Shown one piece after another: positions 7,437 through 15,175 of a stretch of 64,000 bases of DNA. The stretch is from an uncultured Bacilli bacterium (lineage in GTDB: Bacteria; Bacillota_I; Bacilli_A; RFN20; CAG-826), in NCBI GenBank assembly GCA_944363525.1, contig CALVUF010000001.1, forward strand, positions 304,497-368,496. The letters run 5' to 3'. The notes under the pieces were generated by a model. It was not told the origin of the DNA. It saw only the letters and a list, made by a program, of their open reading frames with translations, and did not search any database. Made by a program: the position numbers and the translations under genes. Position 1 is the stretch's first letter, and every line of letters starts with the position of its first letter.

Positions 7437-9133
7437 ACCTTAAGTAGGAACGACTCGAAGGGGCGCAAGGTGAAGGTATGGTTATCCAGCAGCACCGAAT
7501 CGTAATTATGGAGAACGACATCCTTGATCCGCCAATAGAAGTCGAACTTAACCTCATAAGGCCGGAAGTTGCTGACCACCATCAGCTTCTCGGTCCCGTC
7601 GTGGAGATAGCAGAAGATATCAGGGTTCTCGATGTCGATGATCTGCAGTTCCCCGTTTAAGACCGTCTCGTTGATGTCGGGGAGGCGGCGCTTGAGGATG
7701 GCGTATTGGTAGAAATTGATGATCGACCAAGGGTCGTTCATCTCGTCGAGGACGTTGATCCCATGCTTATATTCCTCGCCGAGCTTCAGCCACGGGGTGC
7801 CGCTGGTGAAGCCGCCGTTCTCATTATGGTTCCAGGGGATCGGGGAACGGCCGGAAAGCCGGGAAGTCCGTTGGAGGTTATCGAGGATGGCGGCGTCGCT
7901 ATATCCTTGCTTGCGGAGAGCCGGCACCTCGCACCGCTCGCCGGCATCGGCGAAATAATCCTCGATCGAGGGATAAGCCGGGTTGGCCATCCCGATCTCC
8001 TCCCCTTGGTAGATGAAAGGGGTGCCATAAAGGAAAAGGAGGGTGATGAGCAAACACTTGGCCGATTCGGTCCGGTAATCCTTCGACCCGTATTGGGATA
8101 AGACCCGCGGATGGTCGTGGTTGCACCAATAAAGCGGCATGTCGGCCTGCTTATGGCAAACTTCGTACCAACGGAGAAAGTTCTTTTTGAGATTGACTAA
8201 GTCCAGCTGCCGTTCCTCGGGATTTTTGCCGATCGAGTCCCAGGCCCCGTTTTGCCAGACGCAATCGAAGTTGAACACCATATTGATCGGGCCGTCTTTC
8301 TTATTGACGAGTTTAAGGGCCTGCTCGGGGCTGATGCAGCCGCCGGCCTCGCCGACGGTCAAGCAATCGTAATGGCTGAACACCAACTCATTGAATTCCC
8401 TAAGATAATCGAGCACTTCCGGCCGGTTGGAATACATGTCGGTGTCGGGGACGAAGCCGGTCGAGTCGGGGGCTTTGGTTGAATCGGGGAGCCCCGGAGC
8501 TTTAGCGATATGGGCGATGGCGTCTAGCCTAAACCCGTCGACCCCCCGGTCAAGATAGTGGCGGGCGATTTCATGATAACGTTCCCGTAACTTCGGATTG
8601 CTCCAGTCGACGTCAGGCATCTTAGGTGAGAAAAGATGGAGGTAGAAATCATCGGTCCCTTCGATATTCTCCCAAGCCGAGGTGAAGAAGAAGCTTTCCC
8701 AGTTATTGGGCGGGAGGAGTTTTCCGTTCTCCCGCTTGCCCTTCCTTATTATGTAATAGCCCCGTTCTTCGCAGTTCGGGTCAGCAACGGCTTTCTTGAA
8801 CCACTCATGCTCGATCGAGGTGTGGTTGAGGGTCAAGTCCAATAAGATCCGGATGCCCCGTTCATGGGCTTCGCGGATCAAGCAATCGAGGTCCTCATTG
8901 CTCCCGTAAAGGGGATTGACCTTGTAATAATCGCGGACGTCATACCCCCCATCGTCCATCGGGGAATCGAAGATCGGGCAGATCCAAAGGATATTGACCC
9001 CGAGGTCACGGAGGTAATCGAGTTTGGACCGGAGGCCATTAAGGTCCCCGAACCCATCGCCATTGCTATCGAGGAACGACTGGGGATAAATGATGTAGCC
9101 GACGCCATCAAGCCACCACTGCTTATGCTCCAT
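7433..9133 (-). CDS. malL: GH13 alpha-glucosidase (oligo-1,6-glucosidase / MalL-like)
   Basis: I choose ATG 9133 (MEHKQWWLDGVGYIIYPQSF), preceded by AAAGGAAAAGC. Upstream in-frame codons lack family similarity. The 566-residue protein is normal for the GH13_31 group. Visible are the (beta/alpha)8 barrel start with a SNGDGFGDLNGL calcium-loop motif, the catalytic nucleophile Asp in GVDGFRLDAIAH, the acid/base Glu in TVGEAGG, and the transition-state Asp in CNHDHPR (usually NHDQPR). It should hydrolyse terminal alpha-1,6 or alpha-1,4 glucosyl bonds of isomaltose/maltose-type oligosaccharides in the cytoplasm. No signal peptide is present. The regulator gene follows with a 4-nt overlap. Confidence 0.92.
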   Translation of the reverse strand: MEHKQWWLDGVGYIIYPQSFLDSNGDGFGDLNGLRSKLDYLRDLGVNILWICPIFDSPMDDGGYDVRDYYKVNPLYGSNEDLDCLIREAHERGIRILLDLTLNHTSIEHEWFKKAVADPNCEERGYYIIRKGKRENGKLLPPNNWESFFFTSAWENIEGTDDFYLHLFSPKMPDVDWSNPKLRERYHEIARHYLDRGVDGFRLDAIAHIAKAPGLPDSTKAPDSTGFVPDTDMYSNRPEVLDYLREFNELVFSHYDCLTVGEAGGCISPEQALKLVNKKDGPINMVFNFDCVWQNGAWDSIGKNPEERQLDLVNLKKNFLRWYEVCHKQADMPLYWCNHDHPRVLSQYGSKDYRTESAKCLLITLLFLYGTPFIYQGEEIGMANPAYPSIEDYFADAGERCEVPALRKQGYSDAAILDNLQRTSRLSGRSPIPWNHNENGGFTSGTPWLKLGEEYKHGINVLDEMNDPWSIINFYQYAILKRRLPDINETVLNGELQIIDIENPDIFCYLHDGTEKLMVVSNFRPYEVKFDFYWRIKDVVLHNYDSVLLDNHTFTLRPFESFLLKV

Positions 9134-9281
9134 TGCTTTTCCTTTCGCTTTGCTTTTCGAAGTAATATTAAACCACGAATAACCGATCAGGTAGATGGCT
9201 TTTGCGCTCATTCCGGGTCAAAAATACGTAAAAGTTTTTTCCTCCTTCCCTTCCTCACCCCTTTGGGGTATCCTTCGGGTT

Positions 9282-11072
9282 ATGAAGTCGCTTTGCAGGA
9301 CGCTAAAGCAAATGATCGCCGGCACCGGCGTCGTCTATTTCTTTAACTTCGTCTTCCAGCTTTTAACCGTCTGCGCTTCCGTCTTCACCACCTTCTTAAT
9401 CAAAGTCTTGCTCGATGCCTTCACCCGCGACCTCGACAAAGCCCAATATCTTGAGAAGATGGTGGTCAATATGCTGACCGGCGGGAAAGGGGCCCAATAC
9501 CTCTATGACCATATGGCGATATTGCCGATCGCCATCGGGGTGACGGCCGCCATAACCTTCGTCCTCTCGATGTCGCGGATGCTGCTTCGCTTCCGGGCCT
9601 CGAGCTCGATCAACAAGAAGATGCAGCTCAGTCTATTCGAGCAATTGGAGCACCAGCCTTTCTCCTATTATAAGAAAGCCAAATCCGGCGATTTGATCCA
9701 AACCTGCACCCGCGACGTCGATGTTTTGCGCCGGTTCATCATGATGGATCTAAACCAGTTCGCCTATACCCTCTTCATCGTCGTCATCTGCTTTTCGATC
9801 CTTTGCGATATCTCTTGGAAATTGACCCTTATCTCCCTTTCGATCCTCCCCTTCATGTTCATCTACTCCTTCTTCCTAATTAAGGAAGTAAGGAAGCGTT
9901 ATCGACGGACCGATGACTCGGAGGCCAACATGACTGAGAAGATCTCCGAGAACCTTTCGGCCGTCAGGATCGTCAAAGCCTATAACGCCGAAAACTACGA
10001 GATCGCCCAGTTCGAGGAACGGTTAAAAGATTATGAAGGGAAGTTCCGTTCCTGGCGGGTCTTCTCCTCCTTCTTCTTTTCCAGCAGCGACATCTTCATC
10101 TTCTTGTCGAGAAACATCGCCCTTATCTATTCGCTTTATTTAGCCATCGCCGGGGAAATCACCGCCGGGACCGTCGCCATCGCCTTCATGTTCGTCAACA
10201 TGATGGTCTGGCCTTTACGCAGCTCCGCCACCTCCTTATCCAATCTCGGCCAGGTCATCGCCAGTTCCGACCGGATGCAGAAGCTATTGGAGTCCCCGAT
10301 CGAAGACATCACGACCGGCGAATCGCCGAAGATCGAAGGCGACATCGTCTTCGACCACGTGAGTTTCGCCTATCCCGATGACCCAGAACGGTTAGTCATC
10401 AATGACGTCTCCTTCACCCTCAAAGCCGGGCAAACCCTCGCTATCTTAGGCAAAACCGGCTCCGGCAAGTCGACTTTATCACAATTATTGACCAAGCTAT
10501 ACGATCCAACCGGAGGCCATATCTATCTCGATGGCCATGATATCGAAGAGATCGCCAAAGGGTATTTAAGGACCCAGGTCGTCCCGGTCCTTCAAGACCC
10601 CTTCTTATTCTCGAAAACCGTCATCGACAATATCCGTTTGGCCAAGGAAGGGGCGAGTGAGGAGGAAGTCAAGCACGCCGCCTATTTGGCCTCGGTTCAA
10701 GCGACCATCGAATCCTTCCCTAAAGGCTACCTCACCCCGGTCGGGGAGAAAGGGGTCACCCTCTCGGGCGGGCAAAAGCAAAGGGTCGCCATCGCCCGGA
10801 CCCTGCTTAGCGGCGCCCCGATCCTTATCTTCGACGATTCCCTCTCGGCCGTCGACACCGCGACCGACTTAGAAATAAGAACCCATCTAAAGAATTTAGG
10901 GCGGAAACTCACCACCATCCTCATCACCCACCGGATCATGTCGGCCAAAGACGCCGACCTCATCATCGTTTTAAACGATGGGAAGGTCGAGGAGATGGGA
11001 ACCCATGAGCAATTAGTTAAGCAAGAGGGGACCTACCGCCGGATCGCCCTCATTCAGGAGAAACTCGCATAA
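9282..11072 (+). CDS. ABC exporter, subunit A (degenerate Walker B)
   Basis: The likely start is ATG 9282 (MKSLCRTLKQMIAGTG), since the upstream extension is not membrane-protein-like. The 596 residues comprise a six-helix type IV exporter domain (about 1-320) and a nucleotide-binding domain with Walker A GKTGSGKS near residue 390, signature LSGGQKQR and Walker B ILIFDDSLSAVD. The residue after Walker B Asp is Asp instead of catalytic Glu, so this NBD forms a degenerate site, typical of heterodimeric exporters. Its gene ends in TAATG, overlapping the partner's ATG by one base. A weak TATCCT lies 6 nt before the start and there is no Shine-Dalgarno. Cargo (drug, lipid or peptide) cannot be predicted. 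Confidence 0.9.
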   Translation: MKSLCRTLKQMIAGTGVVYFFNFVFQLLTVCASVFTTFLIKVLLDAFTRDLDKAQYLEKMVVNMLTGGKGAQYLYDHMAILPIAIGVTAAITFVLSMSRMLLRFRASSSINKKMQLSLFEQLEHQPFSYYKKAKSGDLIQTCTRDVDVLRRFIMMDLNQFAYTLFIVVICFSILCDISWKLTLISLSILPFMFIYSFFLIKEVRKRYRRTDDSEANMTEKISENLSAVRIVKAYNAENYEIAQFEERLKDYEGKFRSWRVFSSFFFSSSDIFIFLSRNIALIYSLYLAIAGEITAGTVAIAFMFVNMMVWPLRSSATSLSNLGQVIASSDRMQKLLESPIEDITTGESPKIEGDIVFDHVSFAYPDDPERLVINDVSFTLKAGQTLAILGKTGSGKSTLSQLLTKLYDPTGGHIYLDGHDIEEIAKGYLRTQVVPVLQDPFLFSKTVIDNIRLAKEGASEEEVKHAAYLASVQATIESFPKGYLTPVGEKGVTLSGGQKQRVAIARTLLSGAPILIFDDSLSAVDTATDLEIRTHLKNLGRKLTTILITHRIMSAKDADLIIVLNDGKVEEMGTHEQLVKQEGTYRRIALIQEKLA

Positions 11073-13015
11073 TGGCCAGCCACTTCGCCTTCGAGGAAGA
11101 GAAACTTCCCGATAAAGTCAACCTAACCGTCTGGGGGAAGATCCTCCGTTACGCCCTTTCGGAATGGCCCTTGCTTTTGGTTTGCCTTTTGACCACCTTG
11201 CTCGTCACCTTCTACGACTCGAGCTTCATCCCCGTCATGAATAGCGCCGCCATCGCCAGTATCGGGGAAGCGAGCGAACTCGGGATCAGTTCGGCTTGGG
11301 ACGTCACCCTCCACGTCAATTTCATCTTCGGGATCAAGGTAAACATGGGCTATTCGACTTTCATCGCCCTCCTCGTCATCATGATCTTCTTGCGGGCCAT
11401 CGCCATCTTCTTGCTGTTCTACTACCAAAACCTCATTTCGATGAAGGTCATGATCAAACTCCGCCGCGACACGTTTAAGAAGATTCAGGAATTGCCCTTC
11501 GCCTATTTCGATTCCAATTCCAGCGGCTGGCTGATCGCCCGAATGCAAAACGACACCGCCTCGATCGGCGACGTCTTGTCGAATTCGCTCAACACCATCC
11601 TCTGGGCCGGCTTTGAGCTCATCTTCACCATCGGGACCATGTTCTCGACCAACTGGATTCTCTCGCTCGTCGTCATGGCCTCGATCCCCTTAGTCGCCGT
11701 CATCGTCCCCTTCTTCGAACGGATGCTCTTGCTCCGTCATCGGACCGCCCGGGCCGCCTATTCCCATTACGTCGGCTGGTTAGCCGAAGCCATCGACGGG
11801 GCCAAAACCATCAAGACCCTCTCGATCGAGGACCGGATCGACGAGGAAGCCAAAGACATCACCGAGGATATCCGGAGAAAGCGATGGCGAGCCATGCGGG
11901 TCAACGCCTTCTTCACTCCCTTATTGGAACTCATCTCCTCGGTTATGATCGCCGTCTTGGTCAGCATCGGCTTAAGCAACGTCATCTCGATCGAGGCGGC
12001 CAAATTAAGCGCCCTCATCGTCTTATTCGTCGGCTTCGTCCAAAGCATCTACACCCCGTTGCAAGATTTATCCCAAACCTTTGGCGACATCATGGCCTCC
12101 CAAGCCGGGGCTGAGAAGGTCATGCAGCTATTGGAGGCTAAGGTCGAGATCGTCGACAAGCCGGAAGTCATCGAGAAATACGGCACCATCTTCGAGCCGA
12201 AGACCGAGAATTACGAGGATATCGAAGGCGACATCGAATTCGACCACGTCCATTTCGCCTATTCCAACGGGATTGAGGTCATCCATGACCTTAACCTCCA
12301 TATTAAGAAAGGAACCAGCTTAGCCATCGTCGGTGAGACCGGCTCGGGCAAGACCACCACCGTCAACCTCCTCTGCCGTTTCTATGAGCCGACTTCCGGG
12401 ACCATTCTGATCGACGGGGTCGACTATAAGGACCGGTCGCTTGGCTGGCTCCGTTCCCATATCGGCTACGTCCAACAGACCCCCTTCGTCTTCGCCGCCT
12501 CCTATAAAGACAACATCCGTTATGGGAGCCCGACCGCGACCGAGGAGGACGTGATGAAAGCCGCTCAGATCGTCGGGATCGACGACTTCATCCGCTCAAC
12601 CAAAGATGGCTACGACACCTATCTCCATGACGGAGGCGGGATGCTTTCCCAAGGCCAAAAGCAATTGGTCAGCTTCGCTAGGGCTTTATTACGGAACCCG
12701 GCCATCCTCATCCTCGATGAAGCGACTTCCAACATCGACACCGAGACCGAGGCCAGCGTCCAAACCGCCATCGCCTCCTTACTCAAGGGAAGGACCTCGA
12801 TCGTCATCGCCCACCGCCTCTCGACCATCGTCAACTGCGACCGCATCCTCGTCATGGACCAAGGGCGAATCGTCGAGGACGGGAGCCACAAGACCTTGAT
12901 GGAGAAGAAAGGGGCCTACTACAGCCTCTATATGAACCAGTTCAAGGAACTCTCGCTAGATGAGCAGGAAAAAGCCTTCCGGACCCACATCGAAGACAAG
13001 GGGATAAACCTTTAA
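11072..13015 (+). CDS. ABC exporter, subunit B (canonical Walker B)
   Basis: This 647-residue protein has about 60 extra N-terminal residues before the six membrane helices. Its NBD has Walker A GETGSGKTT near residue 420, the signature LSQGQKQ (Gln replacing the second Gly, as often seen in one half of heterodimers) and an intact Walker B ILILDEATSNID with catalytic Glu. Together with subunit A it should form an asymmetric LmrCD/BmrCD-like exporter. The genes share one base (TAATG), ensuring coupled synthesis. A GCCGGC inverted repeat at 13018-13029 follows but lacks a strong U-run. The aldolase gene begins 60 nt downstream with its own ribosome binding site. Confidence 0.9.
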   Translation: MASHFAFEEEKLPDKVNLTVWGKILRYALSEWPLLLVCLLTTLLVTFYDSSFIPVMNSAAIASIGEASELGISSAWDVTLHVNFIFGIKVNMGYSTFIALLVIMIFLRAIAIFLLFYYQNLISMKVMIKLRRDTFKKIQELPFAYFDSNSSGWLIARMQNDTASIGDVLSNSLNTILWAGFELIFTIGTMFSTNWILSLVVMASIPLVAVIVPFFERMLLLRHRTARAAYSHYVGWLAEAIDGAKTIKTLSIEDRIDEEAKDITEDIRRKRWRAMRVNAFFTPLLELISSVMIAVLVSIGLSNVISIEAAKLSALIVLFVGFVQSIYTPLQDLSQTFGDIMASQAGAEKVMQLLEAKVEIVDKPEVIEKYGTIFEPKTENYEDIEGDIEFDHVHFAYSNGIEVIHDLNLHIKKGTSLAIVGETGSGKTTTVNLLCRFYEPTSGTILIDGVDYKDRSLGWLRSHIGYVQQTPFVFAASYKDNIRYGSPTATEEDVMKAAQIVGIDDFIRSTKDGYDTYLHDGGGMLSQGQKQLVSFARALLRNPAILILDEATSNIDTETEASVQTAIASLLKGRTSIVIAHRLSTIVNCDRILVMDQGRIVEDGSHKTLMEKKGAYYSLYMNQFKELSLDEQEKAFRTHIEDKGINL

Positions 13016-13075
13016 CAAAAGCCGGCTTTGATTTAGAATAAGCCGACGATAAATAGCAACGGAGGAAATACATCA

Positions 13076-13957
13076 ATGCTAGTTAATGCCACCCGCATGC
13101 TGAAGAAAGCCCACGAAGGCCATTACGCCGTCGGGCAATTCAACATCAACAACCTCGAATGGACCAAAGCCATCCTGCTCACCGCCGAGGAACTCAAGTC
13201 CCCGGTCATCTTGGGCGTGAGCGAAGGCGCCGCCAAGTACATGGGCGGCTTCGAGGTCGTCGCCGCCATGGTCAAGGCCATGGACCGCTCCTTAGGCATC
13301 ACCGTCCCGGTCGCTTTGCACCTCGACCACGGGACTTACGAAGGGGCGAAGAAATGCATCGAAGCCGGCTTCACCTCGATTATGTTCGACGGCTCCCACT
13401 TCCCGTTTGAAGAAAACCTCGCCAAGACCACTGAGTTGGTCGCCCTCGCCCATGACAAAGGGCTCTCGATCGAAGCCGAAGTCGGGGCCATCGGCGGGAC
13501 CGAAGACGGCGTGACCGCCGACGGGGAAGTCGCCGATCCGGCCGAATGCAAGACCATCGCTTCCTTAGGCGTCGATTTCCTCGCCGCCGGCATCGGGAAC
13601 ATCCACGGCATCTATCCGGCCGACTGGAAAGGGCTCCACTTCGACGCCCTCGAGGCCATCTCCAAAGCCACCGGAGGCATCCCCCTCGTCCTTCATGGCG
13701 GCACCGGCATCCCCGATGATCAAATCCGCCACGCCATCAAAGACGGCATGAGCAAGATCAACGTCAACACCGATTGCCAGCTCGTCTTCGCCCAGGCCAC
13801 CATCGATTACTGCGCCGCCGGCAAGGCCAACCCGACCGCCGACAACGAATCGAAAGGCTATGATCCGCGGAAGCTCCTCAAGCCGGGCTTCCTCGCAATC
13901 CAAGCCAAGGTCAAAGAGAAAATGGAGCTCTTCGGCTCCGTCGGCAAAGCCGAATAA
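13076..13957 (+). CDS. fba: class II fructose-1,6-bisphosphate aldolase
   Basis: This 293-residue zinc enzyme cleaves fructose-1,6-bisphosphate to DHAP and glyceraldehyde-3-phosphate in glycolysis. Recognisable elements are LHLDHG (zinc His and catalytic Asp), SIMFDGSH, the GNIHGIY zinc His segment, and LHGGTGIPDDQI followed by KINVNTDCQ, the phosphate- and Na/K-binding loops. Length is slightly above that of the B. subtilis type. A strong GGAGGA lies 8-9 nt before ATG 13076. A promoter-like TTGATT...TAAATA pair lies at about 13033-13060. A clear terminator follows the stop codon, so this is probably a single-gene transcript. Confidence 0.96.
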   Translation: MLVNATRMLKKAHEGHYAVGQFNINNLEWTKAILLTAEELKSPVILGVSEGAAKYMGGFEVVAAMVKAMDRSLGITVPVALHLDHGTYEGAKKCIEAGFTSIMFDGSHFPFEENLAKTTELVALAHDKGLSIEAEVGAIGGTEDGVTADGEVADPAECKTIASLGVDFLAAGIGNIHGIYPADWKGLHFDALEAISKATGGIPLVLHGGTGIPDDQIRHAIKDGMSKINVNTDCQLVFAQATIDYCAAGKANPTADNESKGYDPRKLLKPGFLAIQAKVKEKMELFGSVGKAE

Positions 13958-13971
13958 GACCGCAAAACCTA

Positions 13972-13997
13972 AAAGACCGCTGCAAAAGGCGGTCTTT
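13972..13997 (+). terminator. intrinsic terminator after fba
   Basis: A perfect 9-bp stem (AAAGACCGC / GCGGTCTTT) with an 8-nt loop runs straight into TTTTTT at 13994-14000. It lies 15 nt after the aldolase stop codon. Confidence 0.93.
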
Positions 13998-13999
13998 TT

Positions 14000-14242
14000 T
14001 AGTTTCAATGGCAGAATCGATATTAGCCCAACGGGTCCCGTAAATCGAAATAAATGCTTCGTCGATTATTCAAAGCCTCCACGACGAGTTCTTCGAAAAA
14101 GCAAACATAAATCAGATTAGGTTCATCGTCATCATGATGTTTGACCAATAAATTTCGCAAAAGTCAGGCAATAAAATTCGGAAGAGAAAAACACTATTTG
14201 TCAAAAGTTGTCATAAATCCAATTAACTAGTCTACGTTAATG
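14000..14242. other. gene-free stretch between fba and CBS gene
   Basis: About 240 bp with lower GC than the flanking genes. I see no tRNA, no coding frame with homology and no convincing promoter. It separates two convergent transcription units, each with its own terminator. Confidence 0.5.
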
Positions 14243-14264
14243 AAAAAGGCCCTTACGGACCTTT
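14243..14264 (-). terminator. intrinsic terminator of the glycogen operon
   Basis: On the minus strand AAAGG-T-CC / loop GTAA / GG-G-CCTTT is followed by TTTTT. The stem overlaps the stop codon of the CBS gene (14263-14265). Confidence 0.8.
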
Positions 14265-14673
14265 ACTTTTGGGTTTTGCCGAGCAGGTAATTCATGACCG
14301 CCTTCCGGGTGACGATGCCGATGAAGACCCCTTTGTCATCGGTCACCGGGACGAAGTTCTGGGCGACGATGAGGGCAATCAGATCATCCATCGTCATGGC
14401 GATCGACACCGAATGGTAATTCCGGTGGATCCCCACTTCCTCAAGATCGAACTTCGAGCTCTCCTCGACGGTGCAGCCGTGGGTCTTCAAGAAGAAGAGG
14501 AGGTCGCCTTCGGAGAGGGAATGGAGGTATTTCCCCGTCACCGGGTCGACGACCGCGACGACGTTGTAACGGTGATACTCCATCTTCTCGATAGCTTGCC
14601 TGACCGTCGAATCGGAATCGATGTACTCGAGTTCGGCTTTCGGGGTCAGGAAGAAGAGGATGTTCTTTTCCAT
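14263..14673 (-). CDS. CBS-domain protein
   Basis: The likely start is ATG 14673 (MEKNILFFLTPKAEL), with 136 residues. Two CBS motifs fill the protein: DSDSTVRQAIEKMEYHRYNVVAVVD (first, about 18-42) and MTMDDLIALI...FVPVTDDKGVFIGIVTRKAVM (second, to the end). Tandem CBS pairs bind adenine nucleotides and act as energy or second-messenger sensors. This one stands alone without an enzymatic domain. It is the last gene in the order glgB-glgP-dUTPase-CBS, starting right after the dUTPase stop (1-nt gap), so it may report adenylate status to the glycogen genes. That role is inference. Confidence 0.85.
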   Translation of the reverse strand: MEKNILFFLTPKAELEYIDSDSTVRQAIEKMEYHRYNVVAVVDPVTGKYLHSLSEGDLLFFLKTHGCTVEESSKFDLEEVGIHRNYHSVSIAMTMDDLIALIVAQNFVPVTDDKGVFIGIVTRKAVMNYLLGKTQK

Positions 14674-14674
14674 A

Positions 14675-15175
14675 CTAGTAATGGGCCTCCTGCCGTTGGT
14701 AATTGACCCCAAGCTTGTTGAGGTAAGCCGCCTCCACCTCGGCAACCGAATACCCGAATAAGGGGATGAGATTCAAGAAGGCGGAGAAAGCGGCTAGATA
14801 ATGATCGGCGTCGAAATGCTCGTAGAGGTCCCCCACTTGCCGGTAAACCCCGACGATGGCTTGGCTGGCATCTTTCACCCGGACATGGAAATGATGGGTG
14901 TATTCCTTGGCCCCGAGCATGACCCCGAGGCTTAGGAAGAAATGGAGGGCGTCGGCGTATTCGTCGAGGATCCGTTCTTTAGGGGAGGCGGGTTTCTCGC
15001 TCCAATACTTGAAGCAACGGGTCTCGTTGGCGAATTCCCCGAGCTCGACCAATAAGGCCAAGACCCTTTCCGCGAAAGTCGATTCATAGCTCACCTGGTG
15101 ACGGGCGGCAATCTCCGCATCTAAAGCGGCCTGCTTAGCGAAATAGGGGGTTAGGCAAATCGAATCTTCAGTCAT
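14675..15175 (-). CDS. dimeric dUTPase (dUTPase_2 / all-alpha NTP-PPase)
   Basis: This 166-residue all-alpha protein carries the two motifs of the dimeric dUTPase family (PF08761, MazG-like fold). LLVELGEFANETRCFKYW supplies the metal-binding E-x-x-E helix and the Trp-rich turn, and ERILDEYADALHFFLSLG supplies the E-x-x-D helix. It hydrolyses dUTP to dUMP and pyrophosphate, keeping uracil out of DNA and feeding dTMP synthesis. Its start overlaps the glgP stop by 8 nt, so it is part of the glycogen operon by position, although its function is unrelated. Confidence 0.9.
   Translation of the reverse strand: MTEDSICLTPYFAKQAALDAEIAARHQVSYESTFAERVLALLVELGEFANETRCFKYWSEKPASPKERILDEYADALHFFLSLGVMLGAKEYTHHFHVRVKDASQAIVGVYRQVGDLYEHFDADHYLAAFSAFLNLIPLFGYSVAEVEAAYLNKLGVNYQRQEAHY

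Noticed and set aside
9134..9211. N-terminal extension of the alpha-glucosidase to 9211
   Set aside because: The extra 26 residues have no family similarity, while ATG 9133 has a good ribosome binding site and matches the GH13 start.
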